From NCBI GenBank assembly GCA_029550345.1, contig JAKPHK010000092.1, positions 1 to 54,409 of the forward strand: a stretch of 54,409 nt of DNA, read 5' to 3'. Every line of letters begins with the position of its first letter. Position 1 is the stretch's first letter. The notes beneath the pieces were generated by a model. That model saw only the letters and a program-made list of their open reading frames with translations, was not told where the DNA came from and did not search any database. The position numbers and the translations under genes are program-made. Below are positions 36,904 to 45,250 of this stretch, piece after piece. Origin of the DNA: Pseudomonadota bacterium (GTDB lineage: Bacteria > Pseudomonadota > Alphaproteobacteria > Sphingomonadales > Sphingomonadaceae).

Positions 36904-38211
36904 ATGCGCCCCACCCCGCCCCCCAGGACCTACCGGGTCAAGAGCTTCGGCTGTCAGATGAACGTCTATGATGGCGAGCGCATGGCCGAATTGCTGGCTG
37001 CCGAGGGGATTACGCCCGCACCGGACGGCGAAGAAGCCGACCTGGTCGTGCTAAATACCTGTCACATCCGCGAAAAAGCGGCGGAAAAGGTCTATTCCGA
37101 CATCGGCCGCTTGCGGCGTGAGGATGGCACTGCCCCGCTGATCGCGGTGGCGGGCTGCGTTGCCCAGGCCGAGGGTGAGGAGATCATGGCCCGCGCTCCT
37201 TCGGTCTCGATGGTGGTAGGACCGCAAGCATATCATAGACTTCCGGGGATGATCGCCGATGCGGTCGAGGGTCGCCGCTCGGTCGATACCGATATGCCGG
37301 CCGAAACCAAGTTCGATGCCCTGCCCGCGCGGCGCAAGGTTGGCCCAAGCGCCTTCCTGACCGTGCAAGAAGGCTGCGACAAGTTCTGCACCTACTGCGT
37401 GGTCCCCTATACCCGCGGCGCGGAAATATCGCGTCCATTCAGTGATCTGGTGGAAGAAGCGAAGAAACTGATCGATGCCGGTGCGCGCGAGATCACGCTG
37501 CTGGGCCAGAACGTCAACGCCTGGCGGGATGACAGCAACCGCGGCCTTGAGAAGCTGATCGAGGCGCTGGCGGCAATGCCCGGACTGGCGCGTATCCGCT
37601 ACACCACCAGCCACCCGAACGACATGACACAAGGGTTACTCGAAGCGCACCGCGATGTACCCAAGCTGATGCCGTTCCTGCACTTGCCGGTCCAGTCGGG
37701 CAACGACCGGGTGCTCAAGGCGATGAACCGCAGCCACACCGTGGATAGCTACCTGCGCATCCTCGATCAGGTCCGTGCCGCCCGGCCGGACATTGCCCTG
37801 TCCGGCGATTTCATCGTCGGCTTCCCCGGTGAGACCGATGCCGAGTTCGAGGATACGGTGAAGCTGGTCGAGCAGGTCGGCTATGCCCAGTGCTTCAGCT
37901 TCAAGTATTCGCCCCGCCCCGGCACCCCCGCCGCGACGATGGACGGGCAGGTGCCGATGGCGGTGATGGACGAGCGGCTTCAGCGTCTTCAGGCCGCGCT
38001 CAATGCCAGCCAGACCGCCTTCAATCAGGCTTCGGTCGGCAAGCGCTGTCAGGTGCTGGTCGAACGGCGGGGGCGGTACGACGGCCAGTGGCTGGGCAAA
38101 TCACCCTGGCTGCAATCGGTACACTTCACCGGCGATGCGGCGATTGGCGATCTGGTTGAGGTGGAGTTGGTGGAAGCCGGTCCGAACTCACTGGCCGGTC
38201 GGCTGGTCTGA
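36904..38211 (+). CDS. miaB: tRNA-2-methylthio-N6-dimethylallyladenosine synthase
   Basis: Radical SAM methylthiotransferase of 435 residues acting on i6A37 of tRNAs. The auxiliary cluster cysteines are C17, C53 and C85; the radical SAM motif is C158-X3-C162-X2-C165. A C-terminal TRAM domain follows from about 370. The ATG at 36904 is preferred to an in-frame TTG at 36883. First gene of miaB-phoH-ybeY-corC. Confidence 0.96.
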   Translation: MRPTPPPRTYRVKSFGCQMNVYDGERMAELLAAEGITPAPDGEEADLVVLNTCHIREKAAEKVYSDIGRLRREDGTAPLIAVAGCVAQAEGEEIMARAPSVSMVVGPQAYHRLPGMIADAVEGRRSVDTDMPAETKFDALPARRKVGPSAFLTVQEGCDKFCTYCVVPYTRGAEISRPFSDLVEEAKKLIDAGAREITLLGQNVNAWRDDSNRGLEKLIEALAAMPGLARIRYTTSHPNDMTQGLLEAHRDVPKLMPFLHLPVQSGNDRVLKAMNRSHTVDSYLRILDQVRAARPDIALSGDFIVGFPGETDAEFEDTVKLVEQVGYAQCFSFKYSPRPGTPAATMDGQVPMAVMDERLQRLQAALNASQTAFNQASVGKRCQVLVERRGRYDGQWLGKSPWLQSVHFTGDAAIGDLVEVELVEAGPNSLAGRLV

Positions 38212-38379
38212 ATTTCCCGAACAAAGAGGCAGCTTCTTCAACGGCTCCGCGCCGCGGCGCGACCAGATTTATCCACGCCCGGCAGCCACGCGTCGGCTTG
38301 CGCCAGCCAGCCATGCGCCTATCCTTCCGACTCAGGGCCAGTCCGGCCCGAATCCGAAAGGAGCGCCGCAAAAGCCCCT

Positions 38380-39396
38380 ATGGCCCGCAAACCTGCCCGC
38401 GCCTGGCAAGAGGCGCCGACCCGTCCTGCTCCCGCCCGTGCCCGGGCCGAGATCGAGTTTGAAGAAGCGACCATGCTGGGCGCACTGTTCGGGCAGTTTG
38501 ACGCCAACCTTGTACTGATCGAGAACCGGCTGGGCGTGTTCATTTCCGCGCGCGGCAACCGGGTCCAGATCGAAGGCCCGGAAGACAGCGTGGCCCGCGC
38601 CCGCGATGTGCTGAAAACCATGCACCAGCGGCTGATGCAGGGGCAGGATCTTGATCCCGGCGCAGTTGAATCGATCATCGTGATGTCGGCCGAACCGACG
38701 CTGGAAGGGATTGTTTCCGGCGATGACGGCGCCCCGCCGATCATGATCCGCACCCGCAAGAAAACCATCGTCCCGCGCTCTGCGACCCAGATCGAATACA
38801 TGAAGGCGCTGGCCCGCAGCGACGTGATCTTCGCGCTTGGCCCGGCGGGCACCGGCAAGACCTATGTTGCGGTGGCCCAGGCCGTTTCGCAGCTGATGAA
38901 CGGATCGGTCCAGCGCCTGATCCTCAGCCGCCCGGCGGTGGAAGCTGGCGAGCGGCTCGGCTTCCTGCCCGGCGACATGAAGGAAAAGGTCGATCCCTAT
39001 CTGCGCCCGCTCTACGACGCGCTTTACGATTGCATGCCGCCCGAACAGGTCGAGCGCCGGATCGCCAGCGGCGAGATCGAGATTGCCCCGATCGCCTTCA
39101 TGCGCGGGCGCACCCTGGCCGATGCCTTCGTGATCCTTGACGAGGCGCAGAACACCACGCGCGAACAGATGAAGATGTTCCTGACCCGGTTCGGGATGAA
39201 CAGCCGGATGGTGATCTGCGGCGATCCCAAACAGGTCGATATCCCCGGCGGCCCGAAGATGAGCGGCCTTAACGACGCGGTCGAACGGCTGGAGGGCGTG
39301 GAGGGCATCGCCACCACCCGCTTCACCGCCGCCGACGTGGTCCGCCACCCGATCGTCGGGCGGATTGTCGAAGCCTATGAGGGGCAAGAGGGGTAG
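38380..39396 (+). CDS. phoH: PhoH-like protein (PhoL/YbeZ type) ATPase
   Basis: P-loop ATPase of 338 residues, Walker A GPAGTGKT at 154-161 and Walker B VILDEAQN near 245. It is thought to act as an RNA helicase with YbeY in rRNA maturation. The 168-nt gap after miaB holds a 12-bp GC palindrome (GCGCCGCGGCGC) and no clear promoter. The possible ribosome-binding site AAAGGAG lies 17 nt from the ATG, which is far. Confidence 0.94.
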   Translation: MARKPARAWQEAPTRPAPARARAEIEFEEATMLGALFGQFDANLVLIENRLGVFISARGNRVQIEGPEDSVARARDVLKTMHQRLMQGQDLDPGAVESIIVMSAEPTLEGIVSGDDGAPPIMIRTRKKTIVPRSATQIEYMKALARSDVIFALGPAGTGKTYVAVAQAVSQLMNGSVQRLILSRPAVEAGERLGFLPGDMKEKVDPYLRPLYDALYDCMPPEQVERRIASGEIEIAPIAFMRGRTLADAFVILDEAQNTTREQMKMFLTRFGMNSRMVICGDPKQVDIPGGPKMSGLNDAVERLEGVEGIATTRFTAADVVRHPIVGRIVEAYEGQEG

Positions 39397-39410
39397 CGCA
39401 TTGGCGCAAG

Positions 39411-39502
39411 GCAGCGGGACCCCCGCCTGCGCGGGGGTGACGATTCCTGTTTTCACTTCTACCCCTCCGTCGTCACCCCCGCGTAGGCGGGGGTCCCGCT
39501 GC
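39411..39502. repeat. REPIN-like doublet upstream of the GIY-YIG gene (REP copies R1 and R2)
   Basis: R1 (39411-39442) and R2 (39471-39502) are inverted 32-nt copies matching at 31 of 32 positions, separated by 28 nt. Each is itself a palindrome, ACCCCCGC-CTGC-GCGGGGGT in R1, with an asymmetric AGCGGG head and TGACG tail that give it an orientation. The doublet ends 17 nt before the nuclease ATG. Confidence 0.85.
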
Positions 39503-39519
39503 AATTCTCGAGGCCAGCC

Positions 39520-39825
39520 ATGAAGCGCGGAGGCTGGGTTTACATGATGACCGAGCGTTATCGCGGCACCATTTACACCGGGGTCACTGCCTACCTGCCC
39601 GAACGCATCACCCAGCATCGCGACGGAAAGGGCGCCGAATTCACGCGCAAATACGGCCTGACCAGGTTTGTCTACGCCGAGCACCACGGAACGATTGAGG
39701 ACGCGATCACCCGCGAAAAGGCGATCAAGAAGTGGCGCCGGCAATGGAAGATCGACCTGATCGAGAAAGTAAATCCGGATTGGGATGACCTCTACGATCA
39801 GATAATCGGCACGACGCTTAGCTAA
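39520..39825 (+). CDS. GIY-YIG nuclease family protein
   Basis: Single-domain GIY-YIG endonuclease of 101 residues (UvrC N-domain/YhbQ-like). The GIY motif reads VYMM at 7-10 and YIG reads Y19-T20-G21. R29 in ERITQHR and E66 in REKAIKKWRR complete the visible active site, with an NPDW motif near the C-terminus. The genes on each side belong to the phoH-ybeY operon, and REP palindromes flank it 17 nt upstream and 28 nt downstream. The ribosome-binding site is weak. Its substrate is unknown; mobility of the repeats is a possible role (inference). Confidence 0.88.
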   Translation: MKRGGWVYMMTERYRGTIYTGVTAYLPERITQHRDGKGAEFTRKYGLTRFVYAEHHGTIEDAITREKAIKKWRRQWKIDLIEKVNPDWDDLYDQIIGTTLS

Positions 39826-39852
39826 CAGGCAATTTTCATCCGCCCCCACCGC

Positions 39853-39884
39853 TGTCACCCCCGCGAAAGCGGGGGTCCCGCTGT
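39853..39884 (-). repeat. REP copy R3 downstream of the GIY-YIG gene
   Basis: A single 32-nt palindromic repeat in reverse orientation with the loop variant GCGAAAGC in place of GCGCAGGC. It begins 28 nt after the stop of the nuclease gene and has no inverted partner within the usual distance; the next forward copy (R4) starts 38 nt further on. Confidence 0.8.
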
Positions 39885-39922
39885 TCTTTTCAAGGATTGC
39901 GCGCTAACGAGACCATGCGAAA

Positions 39923-40014
39923 GAAGCGGGACCCCCGCCTGCGCGGGGGTGACGAAAAGGGGGGCGAACTTTGTCCTTCCCCGTCACCCCGGGCTTGACC
40001 CGGGGTCCCGCTGC
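39923..40014. repeat. REPIN-like doublet (R4 and R5)
   Basis: R4 (39923-39954, forward) has a 30-nt core identical to that of R1. R5 (39982-40014, reverse) shares the CGTCACCCC and GGGGTCCCGCTGC ends but has a different palindromic core, GGGCTTGACCC. Spacing between the two is 27 nt. The same two-core arrangement recurs 130 nt downstream. Confidence 0.8.
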
Positions 40015-40052
40015 CTTGGCGACGTTCGCCCTTTGCGCTACGGTCGGGACAA

Positions 40053-40144
40053 ACAGCGCGACCCACGCCTTCGCGGGGGCGACGAAAGAGGGTTCGAACT
40101 TTGTCCTTCCGCGTCACCCCGGGCTTGCCCCGGGGTCCCGCTAC
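40053..40144. repeat. Diverged REPIN-like doublet, tandem copy of the preceding unit (R6 and R7)
   Basis: R6 (40053-40084, forward, several mismatches to R4) and R7 (40112-40144, reverse) lie exactly 130 nt after R4 and R5. The 130-nt shift also aligns the intervening GAACTTTGTCCTTCC and the trailing CCTTGGCGACG, so the unit is a tandem duplication. Confidence 0.8.
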
Positions 40145-40181
40145 CTTGGCGACGCCCAATCAATAGGCTACCTACGACAAG

Positions 40182-40213
40182 GCAGCGGGCCCCCCGCCTG
40201 CGCGGGGGTGACG
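40182..40213 (+). repeat. REP copy R8 abutting the ybeY ribosome-binding site
   Basis: Forward 32-nt repeat with one change (GGGCCCCCC) relative to R1. It lies 129 nt after R6 and is a third partial copy of the tandem unit. Its last base is the first G of the GGAGG at 40213-40217 that serves ybeY. Confidence 0.8.
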
Positions 40214-40222
40214 GAGGTTATT

Positions 40223-40732
40223 TTGGAACTGGACATTGCGATCGAGGCCGAGTGGTCCTCCCCGCCGGATTGGGCGGGTCTGGCCGAGCGCGCCGCCACC
40301 GCGCTGGCCCAGGTCGCCCCCGAACTCGCGCATCCCCGCCTGTCGGTTTCGGTCCTGTTTTCCGACGATGCCGAGGTTCACGAACTCAACCGCGAATGGC
40401 GCGGCAAAGACAAGCCGACCAATGTCCTGTCCTTCCCTATGCTGGAGCGCGGCGAATTGCTGAGCCTTGCCTCCGATGGTCCGCCCGAAATGCTCGGAGA
40501 TATCGCCCTGGCGCTGGAGACTTGCACCCGCGAGGCAGCGGACAAGGGGATCAGCCTGGAACATCACGCCACCCACCTGCTGATCCACGGGTTGCTCCAT
40601 CTGGCCGGATACGATCACGAAGTGTCGGCAGAGGACGCCCGCGAAATGGAACTGCTCGAAATAAAGGCCCTTGCCCTTTTGGGCATTGCCGACCCATATG
40701 GCGACCACGATTTGAACCAGACGATGCAGTAA
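40223..40732 (+). CDS. ybeY: Endoribonuclease / rRNA maturation factor YbeY
   Basis: Zinc hydrolase of 169 residues required for 16S rRNA 3' maturation. The metal site HGLLHLAGYDH gives H122, H126 and H132. I chose TTG at 40223 because GGAGG (40213-40217) lies 5 nt upstream; GTG at 40208 and upstream codons are in frame but run through REP sequence. Its ATG-less start beside a repeat suggests the repeat inserted at the old leader. The following gene starts 7 nt after its stop. Confidence 0.9.
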   Translation: MELDIAIEAEWSSPPDWAGLAERAATALAQVAPELAHPRLSVSVLFSDDAEVHELNREWRGKDKPTNVLSFPMLERGELLSLASDGPPEMLGDIALALETCTREAADKGISLEHHATHLLIHGLLHLAGYDHEVSAEDAREMELLEIKALALLGIADPYGDHDLNQTMQ

Positions 40733-40739
40733 AGGGGCG

Positions 40740-41639
40740 ATGGCCGACTTATCTTCAGGAGACGGGGACAGTAGAAGCCTGCTGAACCGCTTGGTACGCC
40801 GTTTCATGCGCGGCGGCGAAGCCGACCAATCGCTGCGCGCGCAGCTTGAAGAAGCGATCGACGAACACGAGGAAGAGGGCGAGGCCGATTCCGGCAACGG
40901 CGATCTTTCCCCGCTCGAACGGCAAATGCTGCGCAACCTGCTGCACTTTTCCGAGCACGACGCCGATGACGTGGCGATCCCGCGCGGGGAAATCATCGCC
41001 ATTCCCAAAAGCGCCAGCTGGACCGATGTGGTCGATGCCTTTGCCGAACACGGCCATTCGCGCCTGCCGGTCTATGCCGAAACGCTCGACGAAGTGGTCG
41101 GCATGATCCTGATCAAGGACGTCTTCACCTATCTGGCCGAGGGCAAGGCGCCCAAGGACTGGACCCAGCTGATGCGCCAACCGCTGTTCGTGCCGCAAGC
41201 CCGCAATGCGCTCGACGTGCTGGGTGACATGCGCGCCAGCCGCACCCATCTGGCGGTGGTGGTCGATGAATATTCCGGCACTGACGGGATCATCACGATC
41301 GAGGACCTGGTCGAGGAAATCACCGGCGAGATCGAGGACGAGCACGACGATGCCCCGACCGAGCTGCTGATCCAGCTTGATGATGGCTTGTGGGAAGCTG
41401 ATGCCCGGGCCGAGCTGGACGACGTTGGCGAAACGATCGACCCGCGCCTGGGCGAGATCGAGGAAGACATCGATACGCTGGGCGGGCTGGCCTTCATGCT
41501 GGCCGGGCAGGTGCCGCCGGTCGGCGCGGTGCTTGAACATGACAGCGGCTGGCAACTGGAAGTAATCGGCGGCGATGAAAAGCGGGTTACCCGGCTGCGG
41601 TTACACCCACCGGCGGCACCCGAAACGGCAGAGGGCTAA
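40740..41639 (+). CDS. corC: CorC/YbeX-type CBS-pair protein
   Basis: Cytoplasmic protein of 299 residues with a CBS pair (about 75-200) and a CorC_HlyC domain at the C-terminus (from about 215). It lacks the N-terminal DUF21 membrane domain, as in E. coli CorC (YbeX). The family is linked to magnesium/cobalt efflux and, in E. coli, to ribosome function. It is the last gene of the miaB-phoH-ybeY-corC cluster. Confidence 0.92.
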   Translation: MADLSSGDGDSRSLLNRLVRRFMRGGEADQSLRAQLEEAIDEHEEEGEADSGNGDLSPLERQMLRNLLHFSEHDADDVAIPRGEIIAIPKSASWTDVVDAFAEHGHSRLPVYAETLDEVVGMILIKDVFTYLAEGKAPKDWTQLMRQPLFVPQARNALDVLGDMRASRTHLAVVVDEYSGTDGIITIEDLVEEITGEIEDEHDDAPTELLIQLDDGLWEADARAELDDVGETIDPRLGEIEEDIDTLGGLAFMLAGQVPPVGAVLEHDSGWQLEVIGGDEKRVTRLRLHPPAAPETAEG

Positions 41640-41644
41640 GGCTC

Positions 41645-42529
41645 TTGGCGATCCGCAGACTTCCCCCCCTACGCGCGATTGAGGCTTTCGTGCGGATTGT
41701 CCGGCTGGGTTCGGCCCGGGCGGCTGCGGATGAACTGGGGCTTTCCCCCAGCGCCCTTTCCCGCCGGATTTCGGCGCTTGAGGACTTTATCGGCAAGCGG
41801 CTGTTCACCCGCCAGCATCAGGCAATGAAGCTGACCGATGAGGGTCAGGCCTTTTACAATGCCGTCGGCCCCAAGTTCGATGAGCTTGCCGCCGCGGTCG
41901 AAGGCCAGGTCGAAAACAGCAAGGTGCTGCGCCTGCATCTGGGCGTCTTGCCGCTGTTCGGCAGCCAGCGGCTGTTCCCGCGCCTGCCCGAACTGCGCAA
42001 GCTGCACCCGCGGCTGCACATCGATATCGATACCAGCCCGCACCTTGATCACCGGGTCGGCGATACGCTTGATGCGGCGATCGTGCTGGCCAAGCAGCCC
42101 GATGCGATGTTCCATGCGGTGCGGCTGGACTATAACCGGGTCTATGCCTTCACCTCTACGGCGCTGGCGGAAGAGATCGGGCCCAGTCCCGATGCAGAGG
42201 TGCTTTCGCGTCAGACCTTTCTGGTCCACACCGAACTGCCGGAAAGCTTCGTCGCCTGGAAAGCGGCGATGGGGATGACCGATCTTGAGCCCGCCGCGGT
42301 CGATCATTTCGATTCCGGGCAACTGATCCTTGAAGCCGCGGCCAACGGCCTGGGCATTGCGATCATGCACGACGATCACTTCCGCCGCAGCCAGGACAAC
42401 CGTCTGGCCAAGATCCACGAGGCGGAGGTCGAAAGCCCCTATTCCTACTGGTTCATCTGCCGGCCCCACGCGCTTGAAATGCGCTCGGTGCGAATCTTCC
42501 ACGATTGGCTGGTGACGGCAGGGCTGTGA
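41645..42529 (+). CDS. LysR-family transcriptional regulator
   Basis: Protein of 294 residues with a winged HTH at about 8-65 (RAAADELGLSPSALSRRISALE) and a LysR substrate-binding domain. It belongs to the GcvA-like branch by pattern. It starts with TTG at 41645, 5 nt after the corC stop, so it is read with corC. Its target is unknown. Confidence 0.87.
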   Translation: MAIRRLPPLRAIEAFVRIVRLGSARAAADELGLSPSALSRRISALEDFIGKRLFTRQHQAMKLTDEGQAFYNAVGPKFDELAAAVEGQVENSKVLRLHLGVLPLFGSQRLFPRLPELRKLHPRLHIDIDTSPHLDHRVGDTLDAAIVLAKQPDAMFHAVRLDYNRVYAFTSTALAEEIGPSPDAEVLSRQTFLVHTELPESFVAWKAAMGMTDLEPAAVDHFDSGQLILEAAANGLGIAIMHDDHFRRSQDNRLAKIHEAEVESPYSYWFICRPHALEMRSVRIFHDWLVTAGL

Positions 42530-42573
42530 GCCTTGCCGCAGAAGGGCTGCCAAGCGCGCGAAAAATCGGCATC

Positions 42574-43263
42574 ATGCCGCGCATGAAACGCCGATTCGTC
42601 CTCTCCGCCCTGCCCGCCATGCTGATCGCGCTGAGCGGAGCGACCAAACCAAAGCGCCCCGCCGCAAAGCCCGCCCCTGCCGTGCCGCTCGGCGATGTCG
42701 TGCGGGTGGAGATAGAGACTGCGCTGGGCACGATCACCGCCGATCTGTTCCACAAACAGGCGCCGATCACGGTCAGGAACTTCGTGCGCTATGTCGATAG
42801 CGGGCGCTACAACGGGATCGGCTTTTACCGGGCGATGAAGCTCGATTGGGGGACGCAGCCCAATGGGATCATCCAGGCCGGGGTACGCGAAGCGGCCAAG
42901 CTGCTGCCGCCGATCGCGCATGAGCCGACCAATGTGACCGGGATCAAGCACAAGGCCGGGACGCTTTCAATGGCGCGGCTGGCCCCGGGCACAGCGCGAT
43001 CGGACTTCTCGATCCTGATGAGCGATCTGGCCGGTTTCGATGCCGATCCGGCCTCGGACAATCCCGAAACCCGCGCAGGCTACGCTGCTTTCGGGCAGGT
43101 GATTTCGGGCATGGACGTGGCGAAGAAGATCTTCGAGGCACCGCGTTCGGCCACGCTGGGCGAAGGGATCATGCGCGGCCAGATGCTCAGCCCGCCGATC
43201 AAGGTGCTGCGGATGTGGCGGGTGCCGATTCCGGCACCCGCTCCCGAACCTGTTTCTAGCTGA
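42574..43263 (+). CDS. Exported cyclophilin-type peptidyl-prolyl isomerase
   Basis: Protein of about 229 residues with an N-terminal hydrophobic segment (ending ALSGA, about residue 22) that may be a signal peptide. The cyclophilin domain begins VRVEIETALGTITADLF and includes NFVRYVDSGRYNGIGFYR. The GFMAQGG catalytic segment is not clear (IIQAGVRE instead), so activity is doubtful. Starts at 42574 and 42583 are both possible. It overlaps the second cyclophilin gene by 8 nt at the 3' ends. Confidence 0.82.
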   Translation: MPRMKRRFVLSALPAMLIALSGATKPKRPAAKPAPAVPLGDVVRVEIETALGTITADLFHKQAPITVRNFVRYVDSGRYNGIGFYRAMKLDWGTQPNGIIQAGVREAAKLLPPIAHEPTNVTGIKHKAGTLSMARLAPGTARSDFSILMSDLAGFDADPASDNPETRAGYAAFGQVISGMDVAKKIFEAPRSATLGEGIMRGQMLSPPIKVLRMWRVPIPAPAPEPVSS

Positions 43264-43705
43264 CGGTCGCCTTGGTGATCACGCCGGGTTCGCGCGGGGG
43301 TTCACCCTTGGGCAGGGCATCGACGTGTTCCATGCCTTCTTCAACCACGCCCCACACGGTGTACTGGCGATCGAGGAAGGTCGCATCATCAAAGCAGATG
43401 AAGAACTGGCTGTTGGCCGAGTGCGGATAATTGGTCCGCGCCATCGAGCAGACCCCGCGCACGTGCGGTTCATTGTTGAATTCGGCCTGGAGGTCGGGCT
43501 TGTCCGATCCGCCCATGCCGGTGCCGTTCGGGCAGCCGCCCTGGGCCATGAAGCCCGGGATCACGCGGTGGAACTTCACCCCGTCGTAAAAGCCTTCATT
43601 GGCCAGCTCGACGATCCGTTCGACGTGTCCGGGCGCCAGATCGGGGCGCAGCTTGATCTTGACGTCGCCGCCGCTGGAAAGCGAGAGGGTGAGGTATTCG
43701 GCCAT
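43256..43705 (-). CDS. Cytoplasmic cyclophilin-type peptidyl-prolyl isomerase
   Basis: Cyclophilin of 149 residues with the intact active site FHRVIPGFMAQGGCPNGTGMGG and NSQFFICF (arginine-phenylalanine pair visible as FHRVI). It would assist folding in the cytoplasm. AGGAG precedes the ATG at 43705. Its 3' end overlaps the convergent exported cyclophilin by 8 nt. Confidence 0.93.
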   Translation of the reverse strand: MAEYLTLSLSSGGDVKIKLRPDLAPGHVERIVELANEGFYDGVKFHRVIPGFMAQGGCPNGTGMGGSDKPDLQAEFNNEPHVRGVCSMARTNYPHSANSQFFICFDDATFLDRQYTVWGVVEEGMEHVDALPKGEPPREPGVITKATVS

Positions 43706-43778
43706 GGGTATCTCCTGTGTTTCGCCGCCCGATATAGGGAGCGATCGGACAAAGTCACGCCCCCGAACATCTCGGCTG

Positions 43779-43806
43779 TTGCTTTTGGTTTCGAGCGGCC
43801 TAGACC
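43779..43806 (+). promoter_or_regulatory. Candidate leaderless promoter of mgtE
   Basis: TTGCTT (43779-43784) and TAGACC (43801-43806) are separated by 16 nt. The ATG is 6 nt after the -10 box, which leaves no room for a magnesium riboswitch. Confidence 0.4.
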
Positions 43807-43812
43807 ACCGCC

Positions 43813-45246
43813 ATGACTTCCGAGCATCATGCCGCAGACCTGCTTGAGGACGCCGCCGTAGCGGCGGACGAAGCGGTGCGGGTGGATGACAGCCTGGATG
43901 AGGAAAACACCCTCAAGAAAGACTTCGTCCGCAAGGTCCGCGAGGCGCTTGAGGCGGGCGACGATGCCGAAGTCTATAACCTGGTCGAGCCGCTCCACCC
44001 GGCCGACATCGCTGACCTGTTCGAGCTGCTTGAGGCCGATGAGCGCCCGGCCCTGGCCAAGGCGATCACCGACCTCATGGGCAGCGAGGTTTTTGCCGAG
44101 CTGAACGATCACGTCCGCGAACTGCTGGTCGAGGCGCTGCCGGCCGGCGAAGTGGCGGACATCGCCGAACAGCTCGATACCGACGATGCCGTCGCCATGC
44201 TGGAAGACCTCGACGAGGATGACCAGCAGGCCGTTCTGGCCGAGATGGAGCCGGAAGACCGTGCGGTTATCGAAGCCGCGCTGTCCTACCCCGAGGAATC
44301 CGCCGGGCGCCTGATGAGCCGCGATTTCGTGGCAGTGCCCGAACATATGACCGTTGGCCATCTGATCGACTATCTGCGCGAAGGGCGCGATATCGCCAAC
44401 GAGTTCTGGGAAATTTTCATCGTCGATGCGCGGTTCCACCCGATCGGCACCTGCGCGCTGAGCTGGATCCTGCGCTGCCCCCGCTCGATCGCGCTGACCG
44501 ATGTGATGAAACGCGACCAGAGCCTGATCCCGGTCGATATGGATCAGGAAGAGGTCGCGCTGCGGTTCCAGAAATACGCCCTGATCAGCGCCGCCGTGGT
44601 CGATGCCGATGGCCGCCTGGTCGGCCAGATCACGGTCGATGACGTGGTCCACATCATTCAGGAAGAAGCCGGCGAGGACGTGCTGCTGCTGTCCGGTGCC
44701 GGTGATGGCGACATCAACGAGCCGATCCGCGATTCCTATATCAGCCGGGTCCGCTGGCTGGTCGCCAACCTACTCACCGCGCTGCTTGGCGCGACGATCA
44801 TCTCGCACTTCGGCGGGGCGATCGAAAAGCTCGTCGCGCTGGCCGCGCTGTCACCGATGGTCGCCTCGATCGGCGGCAATGCCGGGACCCAGACCATGGC
44901 CGTTGCAGTCCGCGCGCTGGCCACCAACCAGCTGACCCGGGCCAATACCGGCCGGATCCTGCTGCGCGAACTGCGCGTCGCGATGCTGAACGGGGTGACC
45001 GTGGCACTGCTGATCGGGATTGCCACTGCGCTGTTCTTCGCCAACCCTCTGCTTGGCGTGGTGATCGGCACCGCGGTGGTGGTCAACATCATCACCGCAG
45101 GCCTGGCCGGCGTGATCGTGCCGGTATTGTTCGACCGGTTCGATCAGGACCCGGCGGTGGCCAGCTCGGTGTTCGTGACGATGATCACCGATTCGATGGG
45201 CTTCTTCGCCTTCCTCGGCCTGGCCGTCGCCAGCGGACTGGTGTGA
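43813..45246 (+). CDS. mgtE: Magnesium transporter MgtE
   Basis: Protein of 477 residues: an acidic N-terminal domain (about 35-155), two CBS domains (about 155-285) and five membrane helices (about 305-477). GGNAGTQTMAVAVRALA is the pore signature of MgtE and TRANTGRILLRE is also typical. It is a Mg2+-gated channel of the inner membrane. It starts without a Shine-Dalgarno, consistent with a leaderless mRNA. Confidence 0.95.
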   Translation: MTSEHHAADLLEDAAVAADEAVRVDDSLDEENTLKKDFVRKVREALEAGDDAEVYNLVEPLHPADIADLFELLEADERPALAKAITDLMGSEVFAELNDHVRELLVEALPAGEVADIAEQLDTDDAVAMLEDLDEDDQQAVLAEMEPEDRAVIEAALSYPEESAGRLMSRDFVAVPEHMTVGHLIDYLREGRDIANEFWEIFIVDARFHPIGTCALSWILRCPRSIALTDVMKRDQSLIPVDMDQEEVALRFQKYALISAAVVDADGRLVGQITVDDVVHIIQEEAGEDVLLLSGAGDGDINEPIRDSYISRVRWLVANLLTALLGATIISHFGGAIEKLVALAALSPMVASIGGNAGTQTMAVAVRALATNQLTRANTGRILLRELRVAMLNGVTVALLIGIATALFFANPLLGVVIGTAVVVNIITAGLAGVIVPVLFDRFDQDPAVASSVFVTMITDSMGFFAFLGLAVASGLV

Positions 45247-45250
45247 GGCC

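Noticed and set aside
38332..39858. Minus-strand open frame of 508 codons across phoH and the GIY-YIG gene
   Set aside because: Antisense to conserved genes and runs through palindromic repeats; no motif is visible.
39411..39884. REP hairpins as rho-independent terminators of phoH or the nuclease gene
   Set aside because: The stems are strong but no T tract follows any copy. They could still stabilise mRNA ends or affect polarity.
39411..40213. CRISPR array
   Set aside because: The repeats are palindromic, occur in both orientations, are unevenly spaced with repeated rather than unique spacers, and no cas gene is near.
39949..40785. Alternative plus-strand frame through the repeats and ybeY
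   Set aside because: It is a product of repeat sequence and out of frame with the conserved YbeY zinc motif.
43706..43812. Magnesium riboswitch (M-box) or ykoK-type leader of mgtE
   Set aside because: The intergenic region is only 107 nt and the best promoter places the start point at the ATG.
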